DNA of 64,000 bases from Qipengyuania pelagi (GCF_009827295.1 NZ_WTYD01000001.1:682001-746000), one strand, 5' to 3'; shown: positions 1-9,134, counted from the stretch's first letter. The notes: generated by a model from the sequence alone, not told the origin. A program made the numbers and translations.

Positions 1-1
1 G

Positions 2-1276
2 CCTGCGGGACTCGTCGAAAGCGACATCGATCTGAACCTCAACGAACCGAACAAGCTGGGCGATGTCAGCTGGGTGGAGCCGGGCAAGTATATCGGCATC
101 TGGTGGGGCATGATCTCCAATCGCTGGACCTGGGGAACGAGCGACCGCCACGGCGCGACGACCGAGCGCACGAAGGAGTATATCGACTTCGCGGCGAAGC
201 ACGGGTTCCGCGGCGTGCTGGTGGAAGGCTGGAATGTCGGCTGGGATGGCGACTGGTTCAACAATGGCCGCGAATTCAGCTTCACCCAGAACTATCCCGA
301 TTTCGACCTGCGCGAGGTGACGGATTATGCCCGGTCGAAAGGTGTCCGCCTGATCGGGCATCACGAGACCAGCGGCAATATCGCCAATTACGAAGCCCAG
401 CTCGAAGATGCGCTCGATCTCTACAAGGAACTGGGCGTCGACTGGATCAAGACCGGATATGTCGCCGATGCGGGCGGGATCGTGTCCTGCAATGCCGACA
501 TCGCCGACCCTTGCGATCCCGAGACCGAGATCTTCGAATGGCATGATGGCCAGCGCCAGGTGCAGCATCACCTGAAGGTCGTTCAGGAAGCGGCGAAGCG
601 CGGTATCGCGATCAATCCGCACGAACCGGTCAAGGATACCGGCCTCCGCCGCACCTATCCCAACTGGGTCGCGCGCGAGGGCGCGCGGGGGCAGGAATAC
701 AATGCCTGGAATGCCTATGGCAGCGGCGTCGAACACGATCCGACGCTGGTCTACACCCGGATGCTGTCGGGGCCGATGGATTACACGCCCGGCGTGCTCG
801 GGCTGGTCGGAGACAATGATTATCCGTTCTCGTCCACGCTCGCCAAGCAATTGGGCCTCTATCTCGCGATCTATTCGCCGATCCAGATGGCGGCCGATTT
901 CATCGAAAGCCTCGATGCGCATCCGCGTGAGCTTGAATTCATCAAGGCGGTCCCCGCCGACTGGTCGGAAAGCCATCTGATCGACGGTGCGGTGGGCGAT
1001 TACGCCATCTTCGCGCGCAAGGGACGCGACAGCGACGACTGGTATGTCGGCGGGGTCAACGATGCGACCGAACGCACGCTGACGCTCGATTTCGACTTTC
1101 TCGACGCTGGCGCGACCTATACCGCCAAGGTCTGGAAGGACGGACCGGAGGCGACCTATCTGACCGATAAGCGCCACGATATCGCTTACGATACCGTCAC
1201 GGTGACAAAGGGCGACAGCTACACCGTCCGTCTGGCACCGGGCGGCGGAGTGGCGATCCAGCTCAAGCCCCGCTGA
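2..1276 (+). CDS. Glycoside hydrolase family 97 (SusB-like alpha-glucosidase), 5'-truncated by window edge
   Basis: The open frame runs in from the window edge, so only the catalytic (beta/alpha)8 barrel and C-terminal beta domain are visible (about 424 residues). The run YIGIWWGM followed by a Trp-rich stretch, VEGWNVGW and the INPHEPVKDTG segment are typical of GH97 enzymes, which hydrolyse terminal alpha-glucosidic (sometimes alpha-galactosidic) bonds with calcium at the active site. Members are usually periplasmic, but the signal peptide would be outside the window. The stop codon shares one base with the start of the halogenase gene (TGATG), so the two are translationally coupled. Such a pair usually belongs to a TonB-receptor maltodextrin locus, which would lie to the left. 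The family is confident; substrate is not resolved. Confidence 0.93.
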   Translation, partial: PAGLVESDIDLNLNEPNKLGDVSWVEPGKYIGIWWGMISNRWTWGTSDRHGATTERTKEYIDFAAKHGFRGVLVEGWNVGWDGDWFNNGREFSFTQNYPDFDLREVTDYARSKGVRLIGHHETSGNIANYEAQLEDALDLYKELGVDWIKTGYVADAGGIVSCNADIADPCDPETEIFEWHDGQRQVQHHLKVVQEAAKRGIAINPHEPVKDTGLRRTYPNWVAREGARGQEYNAWNAYGSGVEHDPTLVYTRMLSGPMDYTPGVLGLVGDNDYPFSSTLAKQLGLYLAIYSPIQMAADFIESLDAHPRELEFIKAVPADWSESHLIDGAVGDYAIFARKGRDSDDWYVGGVNDATERTLTLDFDFLDAGATYTAKVWKDGPEATYLTDKRHDIAYDTVTVTKGDSYTVRLAPGGGVAIQLKPR

Positions 1277-2784
1277 TGGGGGAGGGGCGCCCACCCCATA
1301 TTGTCGTGCTCGGTGGGGGCAGCGCAGGGTGGATCACAGCCTGCCTGCTCCACCAGCGCTGGGCTGCGCGCGGCGGCACGGTGACGGTCGTCGAAAGTCC
1401 GGCGATCGGGATCATCGGCGTGGGCGAGGGATCGACGCCGCAATTGAAGGCGATGTTCGACCAGCTCGGCATCGCCGAGGCCGATTGGATGCCCGCCTGC
1501 GATGCGACCTACAAGCTCGGTATCCGCTTTGCCGGGTGGAGCGAGCAGGCGGGGTTCGACAGCTATTTCCATCCGTTCCCCGGTCCGGTGGATCTCCACA
1601 CCGAGCCGCATTTCGTCCGCAATTGCCTGCTCGCGCGCCAGGGCTTCGATGTTCCCGCGCATCCCGACCCCTGGTTCCTCGCGACCCGGCTGGCCGGGGA
1701 AGGGCGCGCGCCTCATGCTACGGAGAATTTCCCCTTCGCGCCGAGCTATGGCTATCATTTCGATGCCCACAAATTGGGCGCGTTCCTGCGCGATTGGGCC
1801 GTGGCCAAGGGCGTGGTGCACCGCCCCCTCAAGGTCGAGCGGGTCGAGCTTTCCCAGACCGGCGACGTCGCCGCGCTGCTTTGCGAGAATGGGGAGCGGA
1901 TCGCGGGCGATCTCTTCGTCGACTGTTCGGGCTTTCGCGGGATGATCGCGCAGCAGGCGCTGGGCGTTCCGTTCGAAAGCTTCGCCGACAACCTGTTCAA
2001 CGATCGCGCGGTCGTCCTGCCCACCGCGCATTGCGGCAGGGCTCTGCCGCAAACGGACGCCACCGCGATGACGGCGGGCTGGCGCTGGACGATCCCGCTG
2101 ACGACGCGCATCGGCAATGGCTATGTCTATTCCTCGCGCCATATCGCGGATGACGCGGCGGAGGCGGAATTGCGCGCCGCATTGGGCCATCCCGAAGGCG
2201 AGGCGCGCAGACTGGAAATGAAGGTCGGCCGCGTCAGCGCAACGTGGCACCGCAACTGCCTCGCGGCGGGACTTGCGCAGGGGTTTCTCGAACCGCTCGA
2301 GGCGACCGCGCTCCACATCGTCATCGCCACAGCGCTTGAATTCGCGCAGGCCTTCGAAGCGGGAGATTTCACCGCCCGCCATCGCGATGCCTTCAATGCT
2401 TCCGTCGCGGCGCGATACGAAGGCGTGCGCGACTACATCGTGGCGCACTACCGGCTCAACCGGCGCACCGACACCGAATACTGGAAGGAGAACGCGGCGA
2501 ACGCCCATCTGTCTGACGGGCTCAAGGCGATGATGACGGCCTGGTTCCGCCGCGAGGATATCGCGGCGGCAAACGAGGCGGCCTATAACGGCAAGGGCTA
2601 TTACGCGTCCGCCAGCTGGCACTGCCTGTTCGCAGGATATGGGACTTTCCCGGCCCGCTCGACGCAGTCCGCGCAAAGGGCGGCTCCATCTTCGGGTAAT
2701 TTGGAAGGCGTCACGGCGATGCTCGATGCCTGCCGCCTGAATTTCGCACCCTACGCGATCGGAGCGGAACAGCAGGCGAGTTAG
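1276..2784 (+). CDS. FAD-dependent tryptophan halogenase family protein
   Basis: A 502-aa flavin-dependent halogenase-like protein. The N-terminus carries the FAD-binding GGGSAGW signature (about residues 13-19) and GVGEGSTP. Lys80 in the YKLGIRF segment aligns with the catalytic lysine (Lys79) of PrnA and RebH. The halogenase motif GWRWTIPL is near residue 260. The length matches the PrnA family (about 510-540 aa). Homologues are common in sphingomonad and Caulobacter carbohydrate loci, where the true substrate is usually unknown, so tryptophan as substrate should not be assumed. It overlaps the GH97 gene by one base and overlaps the convergent GGDEF-like gene by 4 bp at its 3' end. Confidence 0.9.
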   Translation: MGEGRPPHIVVLGGGSAGWITACLLHQRWAARGGTVTVVESPAIGIIGVGEGSTPQLKAMFDQLGIAEADWMPACDATYKLGIRFAGWSEQAGFDSYFHPFPGPVDLHTEPHFVRNCLLARQGFDVPAHPDPWFLATRLAGEGRAPHATENFPFAPSYGYHFDAHKLGAFLRDWAVAKGVVHRPLKVERVELSQTGDVAALLCENGERIAGDLFVDCSGFRGMIAQQALGVPFESFADNLFNDRAVVLPTAHCGRALPQTDATAMTAGWRWTIPLTTRIGNGYVYSSRHIADDAAEAELRAALGHPEGEARRLEMKVGRVSATWHRNCLAAGLAQGFLEPLEATALHIVIATALEFAQAFEAGDFTARHRDAFNASVAARYEGVRDYIVAHYRLNRRTDTEYWKENAANAHLSDGLKAMMTAWFRREDIAAANEAAYNGKGYYASASWHCLFAGYGTFPARSTQSAQRAAPSSGNLEGVTAMLDACRLNFAPYAIGAEQQAS

Positions 2785-3644
2785 TCGGCCATGTCCTTGG
2801 TCGCCAGCATGACATCCGTCGTCCCTTCACGCTGCATCTGGCGGTGGAGAACATCGGCCGCCCGCATCGCGATGGACGGATTGGGAAAATCGAACACATC
2901 GGCCACGCTGACACGCACTTCGCACAAGCCGATAAATTCGCGTGAGAATTTATCGTGAAAGCGGACCGTTGCCAGTTCATCGATCCCTTGCTGAAGCGAC
3001 TCGATCAACGCGCTGGGCGTTTTGCCACGCGAAACAATCACGAACTCGTAATCCTTTCGCGCCGAATGGCAGTTGCCACCGGTCGATTTGTTCAGGAGCG
3101 CGGCGATGCGTTCCAACAGGCGCTGCGCGGTTTCCCTCCCGTGCTTTGCAATGATCTGCGGGATCCGATTGACCGAACATACCGCCACGCACATCGGATC
3201 GAGATCCCGCCGGGCCTTTTTGAAATTGTCTTCGAGGACATCTTCGAAGGACGCGCGGTCAGGTATCGGCAGAACGATGGCGGGGGCCGCATCCTCCGGC
3301 TCTTCATCGGTTTCGTCGTCGTAAAGGTCTTCGTCATCGTCATCGAATCTGCGGAGCTTGCGCGGTGACAGGGCGCCGCGCGGCGGATCATCTGCGCTGT
3401 CGTATTCCTCGATGTTCAAATTCGGTTGAGAGGGAGGCTGGGCTTGGGATTGGGCCTTGCGGCTCTGCCATTCGAGAAACGCCTTCACGAGCGCGTCCAT
3501 GGTCAGGTCGCCGCCGGCATCGCTGACGAGTTCGGCGATTTCGAGCATCGCTTTCTGGATCGATTCTCTCTTGTCGATGTTCTCGCCACGCGCCCGACCG
3601 GCGCCGGGCGCGATCGACTGGTTCGCTTCCCCGTAATATCCCAT
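2781..3644 (-). CDS. Degenerate GGDEF-domain protein
   Basis: A 287-aa soluble protein. The first 135 residues are low-complexity, with a Gln/Pro-rich linker and an Asp/Glu-rich acidic patch (about residues 85-125). The C-terminal 150 residues read like a diguanylate cyclase fold: a RASFEDVLEDNFKKARR helix, a VAVCSVNRIPQI strand-helix and a DYEFVIV strand where active enzymes have GGDEF. The signature is replaced by KDYEF, so cyclase activity is unlikely. A c-di-GMP or protein-binding role is possible. The ATG at 3644 has a GAGGG ribosome site just upstream. The domain assignment rests on pattern reading rather than a profile match. Confidence 0.6.
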   Translation of the reverse strand: MGYYGEANQSIAPGAGRARGENIDKRESIQKAMLEIAELVSDAGGDLTMDALVKAFLEWQSRKAQSQAQPPSQPNLNIEEYDSADDPPRGALSPRKLRRFDDDDEDLYDDETDEEPEDAAPAIVLPIPDRASFEDVLEDNFKKARRDLDPMCVAVCSVNRIPQIIAKHGRETAQRLLERIAALLNKSTGGNCHSARKDYEFVIVSRGKTPSALIESLQQGIDELATVRFHDKFSREFIGLCEVRVSVADVFDFPNPSIAMRAADVLHRQMQREGTTDVMLATKDMAD

Positions 3645-3889
3645 AATGCACCCTCGAATTTACCGGTGGGTGAGGTTGTCCGCTTCTAACCACACCCCGC
3701 GCCGATAAATGTTTCCCGCGAGATTTTTTTGGTGGAGAGGTTTGTCCTCTCTCAAGTGATCTTATTAGTGCACGAGCACCTTTAACTCAACGTAAATTGC
3801 GCGATAGGTGAATGGGTTATTCGATCAGCAAGCACCTTGCGGCGATATAAAACTAAAGGATCAACCGGGCGTCTGGCTCCCGATCAATC

Positions 3890-4585
3890 CTACATTTCCT
3901 CTTTCAGACCCGAACGGATCAGCCACCAATTCGGGAAATAGGCGGTGGCGAAGCCTGCCAGCATGGCGATCTGCATTGCCACCCAGAACACCGGACTGCC
4001 CGCATCCACCTTTCCCCCGAACATAGCGGGGAAAAGGACGAAATGCGCCAGACCCATGAAACCGTACATGCCGACCTGCCAACTGGTGAGCGAGAGCACG
4101 TCCGCCTTGGTGGCCGCCAGGATTCCCTCGCCGACCGAAAGGTCCCGCATCGGAGCGATGGCGAAATACTGGAACACGATGCCGATCAGCAGGGCGAAGA
4201 CGTAGTCCATCGTCCATTGGGCGAAGATCTCGGTCTGGAAGATCGTCCCCATCCCGAAGAAGGCGAGCACGCCGGGTGCGACATGGGCGACATTCTCGCA
4301 GATCAGGTCGGCCAGGGAACAGCCCGCTCCGCAATGCAGCGTGCCCTTTGCCACCTTCGCCGCGTACGGCGTCTCGTCCGCCTCCATCCCGGCATAGCGA
4401 TGGTAGAACCAGATCAGGAGCGGGCCCGCGAACAGGGCGCAGAGCGGCCAGACGAACCGCATCACCGCCATCTTGGGCGGCGTGCGTTTCATCTGCCAGG
4501 CCATATAGGCAGCACACAACACGCCCAGTATCAGCAGAGCGATCGCGCCGGCGTGAACCCCCTGCGGGATCGTTGCCGATGTCAA
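3890..4585 (-). CDS. DUF4396 family integral membrane protein
   Basis: A 231-aa protein with about six hydrophobic segments and a conserved HCGAGCSLADLICE loop, characteristic of DUF4396 proteins. The paired cysteines and histidine could bind metal, but this is not established. The start is a TTG overlapping the stop of the oxidoreductase gene (TTGA, 4582-4585); no better ATG lies nearby, so translation appears coupled. Sharing an operon with a YdeP-type molybdoenzyme suggests a membrane partner or a metal-related accessory role, which is inference. Confidence 0.8.
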   Translation of the reverse strand: MTSATIPQGVHAGAIALLILGVLCAAYMAWQMKRTPPKMAVMRFVWPLCALFAGPLLIWFYHRYAGMEADETPYAAKVAKGTLHCGAGCSLADLICENVAHVAPGVLAFFGMGTIFQTEIFAQWTMDYVFALLIGIVFQYFAIAPMRDLSVGEGILAATKADVLSLTSWQVGMYGFMGLAHFVLFPAMFGGKVDAGSPVFWVAMQIAMLAGFATAYFPNWWLIRSGLKEEM

Positions 4586-6885
4586 GCGGCCTCGATCCTG
4601 ACCGGGACGGACTTCGATGCGGGAGTCTTCGACAGCTCGTCATGATGCGTGATCGGGACGAGCACGTTGCATTCGGGGTAATAGCCCGCGATCGTGCCGC
4701 GCGGCAGCTTGTAGGCGACCAGTTTCAGCCCGCCCAGATGGCGTTCGACTGTGTCACCGTCGTAATCGCTGACAAGGCGGACCGTATCGCCGTCCTTGAG
4801 ACCGGCTTCGGCGATGTCGTCCGGGTTCATCAGCACCACGTCGCGCGTGCCCTCGATCCCGCGGAACCGATCGGAATAGCCGTAGATCGTGGTGTTGAAC
4901 TGGTCGTTCGATCGCATCGTCAGCAGGCGATATCGCCCGGGCCTGTCCTCGAAACCGAGCGAAGTCAGCTGCGGCGGTGTGGTGATCACCGCCTTGCCGC
5001 TATCCGTCTTCCAGACCCGCTGTGCTGCCGGATTGCCGCGCCAGAAACCGCCGGCTTCGAACATGCGCTTGTTGAAATCGTGGAAGTCGTCGGGATAGGT
5101 CGCTTCGATCAGGTCGCGCACCAGCGCGTAATCGCCGGTCCATGCGTCCCATTTCAGCTTTGGATTGGGATCGAGCGTCGCCTTGGCGATGCCGGTGACG
5201 ATGGCGAGTTCGCTCTTGAGATGTTCGGAAGCGGGCGGGCGGTGGCCGACCGATCCGTTGATCATCGAAAAGCTGTCCTCGCTGGTCACGGCCTGATTGC
5301 CGCTCGCCTGTTCGTCCACTTCGGACCGGCCGAGGCAGGGCAGGATATAGGCCTGCTTGCCCGGATAAAGATGGCTGCGGTTGAGCTTGGTGGACACCAT
5401 CACGACGAGGTCCTGGCTCGCCCAGCCTTCCTCCATCCGCTTCTGGTCGGGCACGGCGCGCACCAGATTGCCGCCGAGCGAAATAAAGCCACGCACCTTG
5501 CGGTCGATCAGCCCCTGCACCGCATCGACGACATGCATCCCATCCTTCGTCGGCGGGTCGAAATCGAACAGCTCTTTCAGCTTGTCGAGCGGGACAAGAT
5601 GCGCCTTTTCGGCGATGCCGACCGTGCGCTGCCCCTGCACGTTGGAATGGCCGCGCACCGGGCAGCAGCCGGTTCCGGGCCGTCCGATATTGCCCTTCAG
5701 CAGCAGGAGATTGACCAGCATCGCGATATTGAGCGCGCCGTGGGTGTGCTGGGTGAAGCCCATGCCGTAAACGCCGATCACCTTCTCGGCCTCGATATAG
5801 ACCTGCGCCGCATCGCGCAGCGCGGCCTCGGTCAGCCCGCTGGCCTGTTCGATATCGGCCCATCGCGCATCGCGGCAGCACGCGATGAAGTCGTCGAAGC
5901 CCGTGGTGTGCTGCGCGATGAACTCATGGTCGATGACCTCGCGCGCGCCCGCTTTCTGGGCCTTGTCGTCGGCTTCGACCACCACTTTGCACAGGCCCAG
6001 GAGCGCCGCGACGTCTCCGCCCGATTTCACCTGGTGATACTGGTCGGAAATGATCGTTTCCTTGCCCGTCATCATCGCCAGCGGGTTCTGCGGGTCGACG
6101 AAGGAGACGAGGCCCTGTTCGATCACCGGATTGAAGGTGACGATCTTTCCGCCGCGCTCTTTCAGATCCTTGAGATTGTGCAGGAAGCGCGGGCTGTTGG
6201 TGCCGGGGTTCTGGCCGAAATAGAAATAGCACTCGGTCTCCGCGAGATCGTCGAACGTGACCGTGCCGACGGGCGATCCAATCACCTTGGTCAGGCCGAC
6301 CGAGGTCGTCTCGTGGCACATATTGCTGCTCTGCGGCAGGTTGTTGTTGCCGTAGGCGCGCGCCAGCAGGGCGTAGAGATAGCTCGCCTCGAGACCCGCA
6401 TGGCCGGATGCGTAGAAGACGACATCGTCACGCGGCAATTCGCGCAAGGTGGCGCCGATCTCGGCAAAGGCGTCGTCCCATTCGATCGCGACGTAGCGAT
6501 CCGTTGCGGCATTGTATTTCATCGGGTGCGTCAGGCGGCCCGATTTCTCAAGCTCGTGGTCCGACCATTCGCGCAGCTGCGTCACCGTATGGCCGTCTTC
6601 GGCGAAGAATGCGGGCGTGCAGCGATCGCCGGTCAATTCCCACAAAGTGGCCTTGGCACCGTTCTCGCAAAATTCGAACGCGGAATAATTCGCAGGCTTC
6701 GGCCATGCGCAGGATACGCACATCACGCCCTTCGGCTTGTTCAGCCGCCGCAGACTTTCGAGAGCGCCGGGAGAGGCCGAGGTTTCGGCATAGATGCGGG
6801 CGATGCCCTTCATCGAACCCCAGCCACCGGCGGGGCCGGGCGAGTGGGGAAGGTCCTTGGCGTTGGTTTTCGAGTCTTCCGCCAT
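4582..6885 (-). CDS. FdhF/YdeP family molybdopterin-dependent oxidoreductase
   Basis: A 767-aa protein of the formate-dehydrogenase-like YdeP family. It shows an N-terminal GVMCVSCAWPKP cysteine region (about residue 53), FYASGHAGLEASYLY, the SSNMCHETTSVGL segment and YFYFGQNPGTN, all typical of bis-MGD enzymes. The C-terminal domain contains a molydopterin-dinucleotide-binding fold (MRSNDQFNTTIYGYSDRF). No Tat signal is visible, so it is probably cytoplasmic. Gene neighbours support a molybdoenzyme: the divergent MobA-FdhD fusion supplies MGD cofactor and sulfuration. Physiological substrate is unknown; YdeP in E. coli is linked to acid resistance, but formate oxidation has not been shown for most members. 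Confidence 0.92.
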   Translation of the reverse strand: MAEDSKTNAKDLPHSPGPAGGWGSMKGIARIYAETSASPGALESLRRLNKPKGVMCVSCAWPKPANYSAFEFCENGAKATLWELTGDRCTPAFFAEDGHTVTQLREWSDHELEKSGRLTHPMKYNAATDRYVAIEWDDAFAEIGATLRELPRDDVVFYASGHAGLEASYLYALLARAYGNNNLPQSSNMCHETTSVGLTKVIGSPVGTVTFDDLAETECYFYFGQNPGTNSPRFLHNLKDLKERGGKIVTFNPVIEQGLVSFVDPQNPLAMMTGKETIISDQYHQVKSGGDVAALLGLCKVVVEADDKAQKAGAREVIDHEFIAQHTTGFDDFIACCRDARWADIEQASGLTEAALRDAAQVYIEAEKVIGVYGMGFTQHTHGALNIAMLVNLLLLKGNIGRPGTGCCPVRGHSNVQGQRTVGIAEKAHLVPLDKLKELFDFDPPTKDGMHVVDAVQGLIDRKVRGFISLGGNLVRAVPDQKRMEEGWASQDLVVMVSTKLNRSHLYPGKQAYILPCLGRSEVDEQASGNQAVTSEDSFSMINGSVGHRPPASEHLKSELAIVTGIAKATLDPNPKLKWDAWTGDYALVRDLIEATYPDDFHDFNKRMFEAGGFWRGNPAAQRVWKTDSGKAVITTPPQLTSLGFEDRPGRYRLLTMRSNDQFNTTIYGYSDRFRGIEGTRDVVLMNPDDIAEAGLKDGDTVRLVSDYDGDTVERHLGGLKLVAYKLPRGTIAGYYPECNVLVPITHHDELSKTPASKSVPVRIEAA

Positions 6886-6898
6886 GCTGCGCTCCCAA

Positions 6899-6915
6899 TC
6901 GATAAAGTGTATCGA
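6899..6915. promoter_or_regulatory. Inverted repeat TCGATA-N5-TATCGA in divergent promoter region
   Basis: A perfect dyad (TCGATA, aagtg, TATCGA) lies 14 bp upstream of the oxidoreductase start in the 128-bp gap between that gene and the divergent mobA-fdhD fusion. Its size and symmetry fit an operator for a dimeric regulator. The two Crp/Fnr genes downstream are candidates, but it does not match the TTGAT-N4-ATCAA Fnr box. Function is inferred. Confidence 0.35.
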
Positions 6916-7013
6916 ATGCGCCCCTTATCCACGCTTGGCAATGCCTTACCAAGGCTCGGCGGGTGATCCGGCGGTCCTTGCGCCGGGGCCGAGATTGGGC
7001 GAAGCCATCGCAG

Positions 7014-8366
7014 ATGGCGGATCGCAATAACATCCTCGGCGCGGTGCTGGCGGGCGGTCGAAGCTCGCGGTTCGGGACCGACAAGAGTGAAGCTCTATGG
7101 AAGGGCCGGTCGCTGCTGCGCCATGCGATCGCGAGCCTCGAGACCGAATGTGACGAGGTGGTCCTGTGTGCGGGGAATGACCGCGCGCCCGAACCCGGCA
7201 TCGTGACCTTGCCCGACAGGCCCGAACCCGGTCTCGGGCCGCTGGGCGGGCTTTGTGCCGCGCTTTCCCATGCGTTGCACCACGGTTTCGATGCCGTTCT
7301 GAGCGCCCCCGTCGATGCCCATCCGGTCCCAGAGGGATTGGCGGACCTCCTCGGCAATCCCGGCCCGGCGGTTCTGGCGGATCACTGGCTGCTCGGCCTC
7401 TGGCCTGCCGCGCTGGCGCCGCAGTTGGAAAAGCATTTACGCGCAGGCCATCGCTCGGTCCGGTCATGGATCGAAGCCTGTGGGGCGCGGAGGGTCGATT
7501 TCTTCGGGCAGCCGCCGGTCAATCTCAACAGCCCGGACATGCTGGCTGCGCTGGAGGACGGGCAGACGCTTGGCGAGGGGGCGGAAATCCACGCTTTGCG
7601 CGTGATGGACTTCGCGACCGGCCAGGTCAGCGAAACGCCCCGCAGCGTCCCGGTGGAAATCCCGGTCGCGATCGAATTCAACGGGATCGGCTATGCAGTA
7701 ATGATGGCCACGCCGACCGATCTGGAGGACTTCGTCACGGGTTTCGCATTGGCGGAGGGATTGGCGCAGAGCGGCGCAATCGGAGAGGTCGATCTCCATC
7801 GATCCGGGGGCGGGTGGGTGGCTCGCGCCAATCTTCCGCCGGAAAGCCTGCCCCGGCTTTTGGAACGCGCGCGGACCCGCGTTTCGGAAAGCAGTTGCGG
7901 CATATGCGGGATCGAATCCGTGGCGGCCGCGCTGGCGCCTCTCATTCCGGTCGATTGTGTTCCCGAGGTGAAGCCCGCGGCGATCCACCGCGCCCTGTCG
8001 CACATGCGTGGGCACCAGCGTCTCGGCACGGCGACCGGAGCTGCTCACGCAGCGGCATTCTGTTCATGGGACGGAGACATCCTGCTGCTGCGCGAGGATG
8101 TCGGACGGCATAATGCGCTGGACAAGCTGATCGGTGCCCTGTCCCGCCAGGGAATGCGGAGCGACCGGGGCTTCGCGCTGCTCACCGCGCGGTGCAGTCA
8201 GGAATTGGTCGAGAAGACCGTGCGCGCCGGAATACCCATGCTGGTGACAATCAGCGCCCCGTCCAGCCTCGCGATCGCGCGAGCAAGGGAAGGGCGGCTG
8301 ACTCTGCTTGCGTTGGCCCGCGACGACAGCGCGCTCGTCATCACCGATCCGCACCGGCTGTTCTGA
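7014..8366 (+). CDS. Fused molybdenum cofactor guanylyltransferase (MobA) and formate dehydrogenase accessory sulfurtransferase (FdhD)
   Basis: One 450-aa frame holds two cofactor-maturation enzymes. Residues 7-185 are MobA-like: LAGGRSSRFGTDK is the nucleotide-binding loop, followed by PLGGLCAAL and VNLNSP, the usual MobA C-terminal element. Residues 205-450 are FdhD-like: SSCGICG with Cys295 and Cys298 (the CxxC that carries sulfur from IscS to the molybdenum cofactor), DVGRHNALDKLIG, and the LVTISAPSSLA segment. MobA attaches GMP to molybdopterin; FdhD sulfurates bis-MGD for formate-dehydrogenase-like enzymes. The ATG at 7014 is preferred because MobA homology starts right after it; an earlier in-frame ATG at 6963 would add an Arg-rich tail. 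It is divergent from the molybdoenzyme it probably serves. Confidence 0.92.
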   Translation: MADRNNILGAVLAGGRSSRFGTDKSEALWKGRSLLRHAIASLETECDEVVLCAGNDRAPEPGIVTLPDRPEPGLGPLGGLCAALSHALHHGFDAVLSAPVDAHPVPEGLADLLGNPGPAVLADHWLLGLWPAALAPQLEKHLRAGHRSVRSWIEACGARRVDFFGQPPVNLNSPDMLAALEDGQTLGEGAEIHALRVMDFATGQVSETPRSVPVEIPVAIEFNGIGYAVMMATPTDLEDFVTGFALAEGLAQSGAIGEVDLHRSGGGWVARANLPPESLPRLLERARTRVSESSCGICGIESVAAALAPLIPVDCVPEVKPAAIHRALSHMRGHQRLGTATGAAHAAAFCSWDGDILLLREDVGRHNALDKLIGALSRQGMRSDRGFALLTARCSQELVEKTVRAGIPMLVTISAPSSLAIARAREGRLTLLALARDDSALVITDPHRLF

Positions 8367-8378
8367 GCAGCGCGGCGA

Positions 8379-9134
8379 TCAGATGACCTGAAGCCAACCC
8401 GGCCTGGAGCGGCGCCACGGGGATATACCGGCGATCTGGAAAAGACGCGGCTTGTCCTCGATCGTCAGTGTCCGGTTCGCGATCGAAACCACTCCGTCCG
8501 TCCGCAGCTTCTTGATCAGGCTGTTGGTGTGGACGCTACTGACCCCGATCAGCTCGCCGAGTTCGCGCTGCGTCAGCGGCATGAAAAAGCTTGCCGTCGG
8601 CGCATCGTCGACCTGGCCGTTGCGTTCGTAGAGGCGCAGGATGAGCGCGGCGAGGTTGGTGAGGGCGGACGCCTGTCCGGTCAGGGCCAGACGCTCCATC
8701 AGCAGCGAGCGCTCCTCCTGCGATATCAGGAACATGATCGCGGCAAGCCGGGGGCTGTTGGCGAACAGGGCGCCGAGCTGCGGCTGCGATATATGTATTA
8801 CCTTCGCCGGGGTAAGCGCCACGACCGTATCGATCGGTTCCTCCATCGCGAGGCCGGGAAGACCGAGGAGATCGCCGGGCAGGTTCGCGGTAATCAACTG
8901 ACGTGAACCGTCCGCAAGAACCACGGCGCTCGCGGCCCACCCGTCGAGCAGCAGATACAGCTCGCGCTCGCCTTCGGACCGGATGATATCGCCGCGCGCG
9001 AATTCGCTCGTGGGTCCTTCGAAGGTGAGCAGGCGTTCGATTTCGGGTGGATCCAGTTCGGCGAATCCCGCCAAGCGTGAGATGATCCGTTTTCTGTTCG
9101 CGGCGGGGGAACTATCCTCTTGTCGATCTGTCAT
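8379..9134 (-). CDS. Crp/Fnr family transcriptional regulator
   Basis: A 251-aa regulator with an N-terminal cyclic-nucleotide-binding-like beta barrel (about residues 25-140) and a C-terminal winged helix (PLTQRELGELIGVSSVHTNSLIKKL, about 190-215). The N-terminus lacks the cysteine cluster of oxygen-sensing Fnr, so it is not an Fe-S sensor. It ends 12 bp from the convergent mobA-fdhD gene and follows a second Crp-like gene by 75 bp on the same strand. The effector is unknown. Confidence 0.88.
   Translation of the reverse strand: MTDRQEDSSPAANRKRIISRLAGFAELDPPEIERLLTFEGPTSEFARGDIIRSEGERELYLLLDGWAASAVVLADGSRQLITANLPGDLLGLPGLAMEEPIDTVVALTPAKVIHISQPQLGALFANSPRLAAIMFLISQEERSLLMERLALTGQASALTNLAALILRLYERNGQVDDAPTASFFMPLTQRELGELIGVSSVHTNSLIKKLRTDGVVSIANRTLTIEDKPRLFQIAGISPWRRSRPGWLQVI

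Noticed and set aside
6897..6918. Fnr box for anaerobic control of the molybdoenzyme
   Set aside because: The dyad there is TCGATA-N5-TATCGA, not TTGAT-N4-ATCAA, and neither Crp-like protein has Fnr cysteines.
4276..6966. 896-codon plus-strand open frame opposite the molybdoenzyme gene
   Set aside because: It is antisense to a strongly recognisable enzyme, reads as Arg/Ala-rich low-information protein, and matches no family. Long antisense frames are expected in GC-rich DNA.
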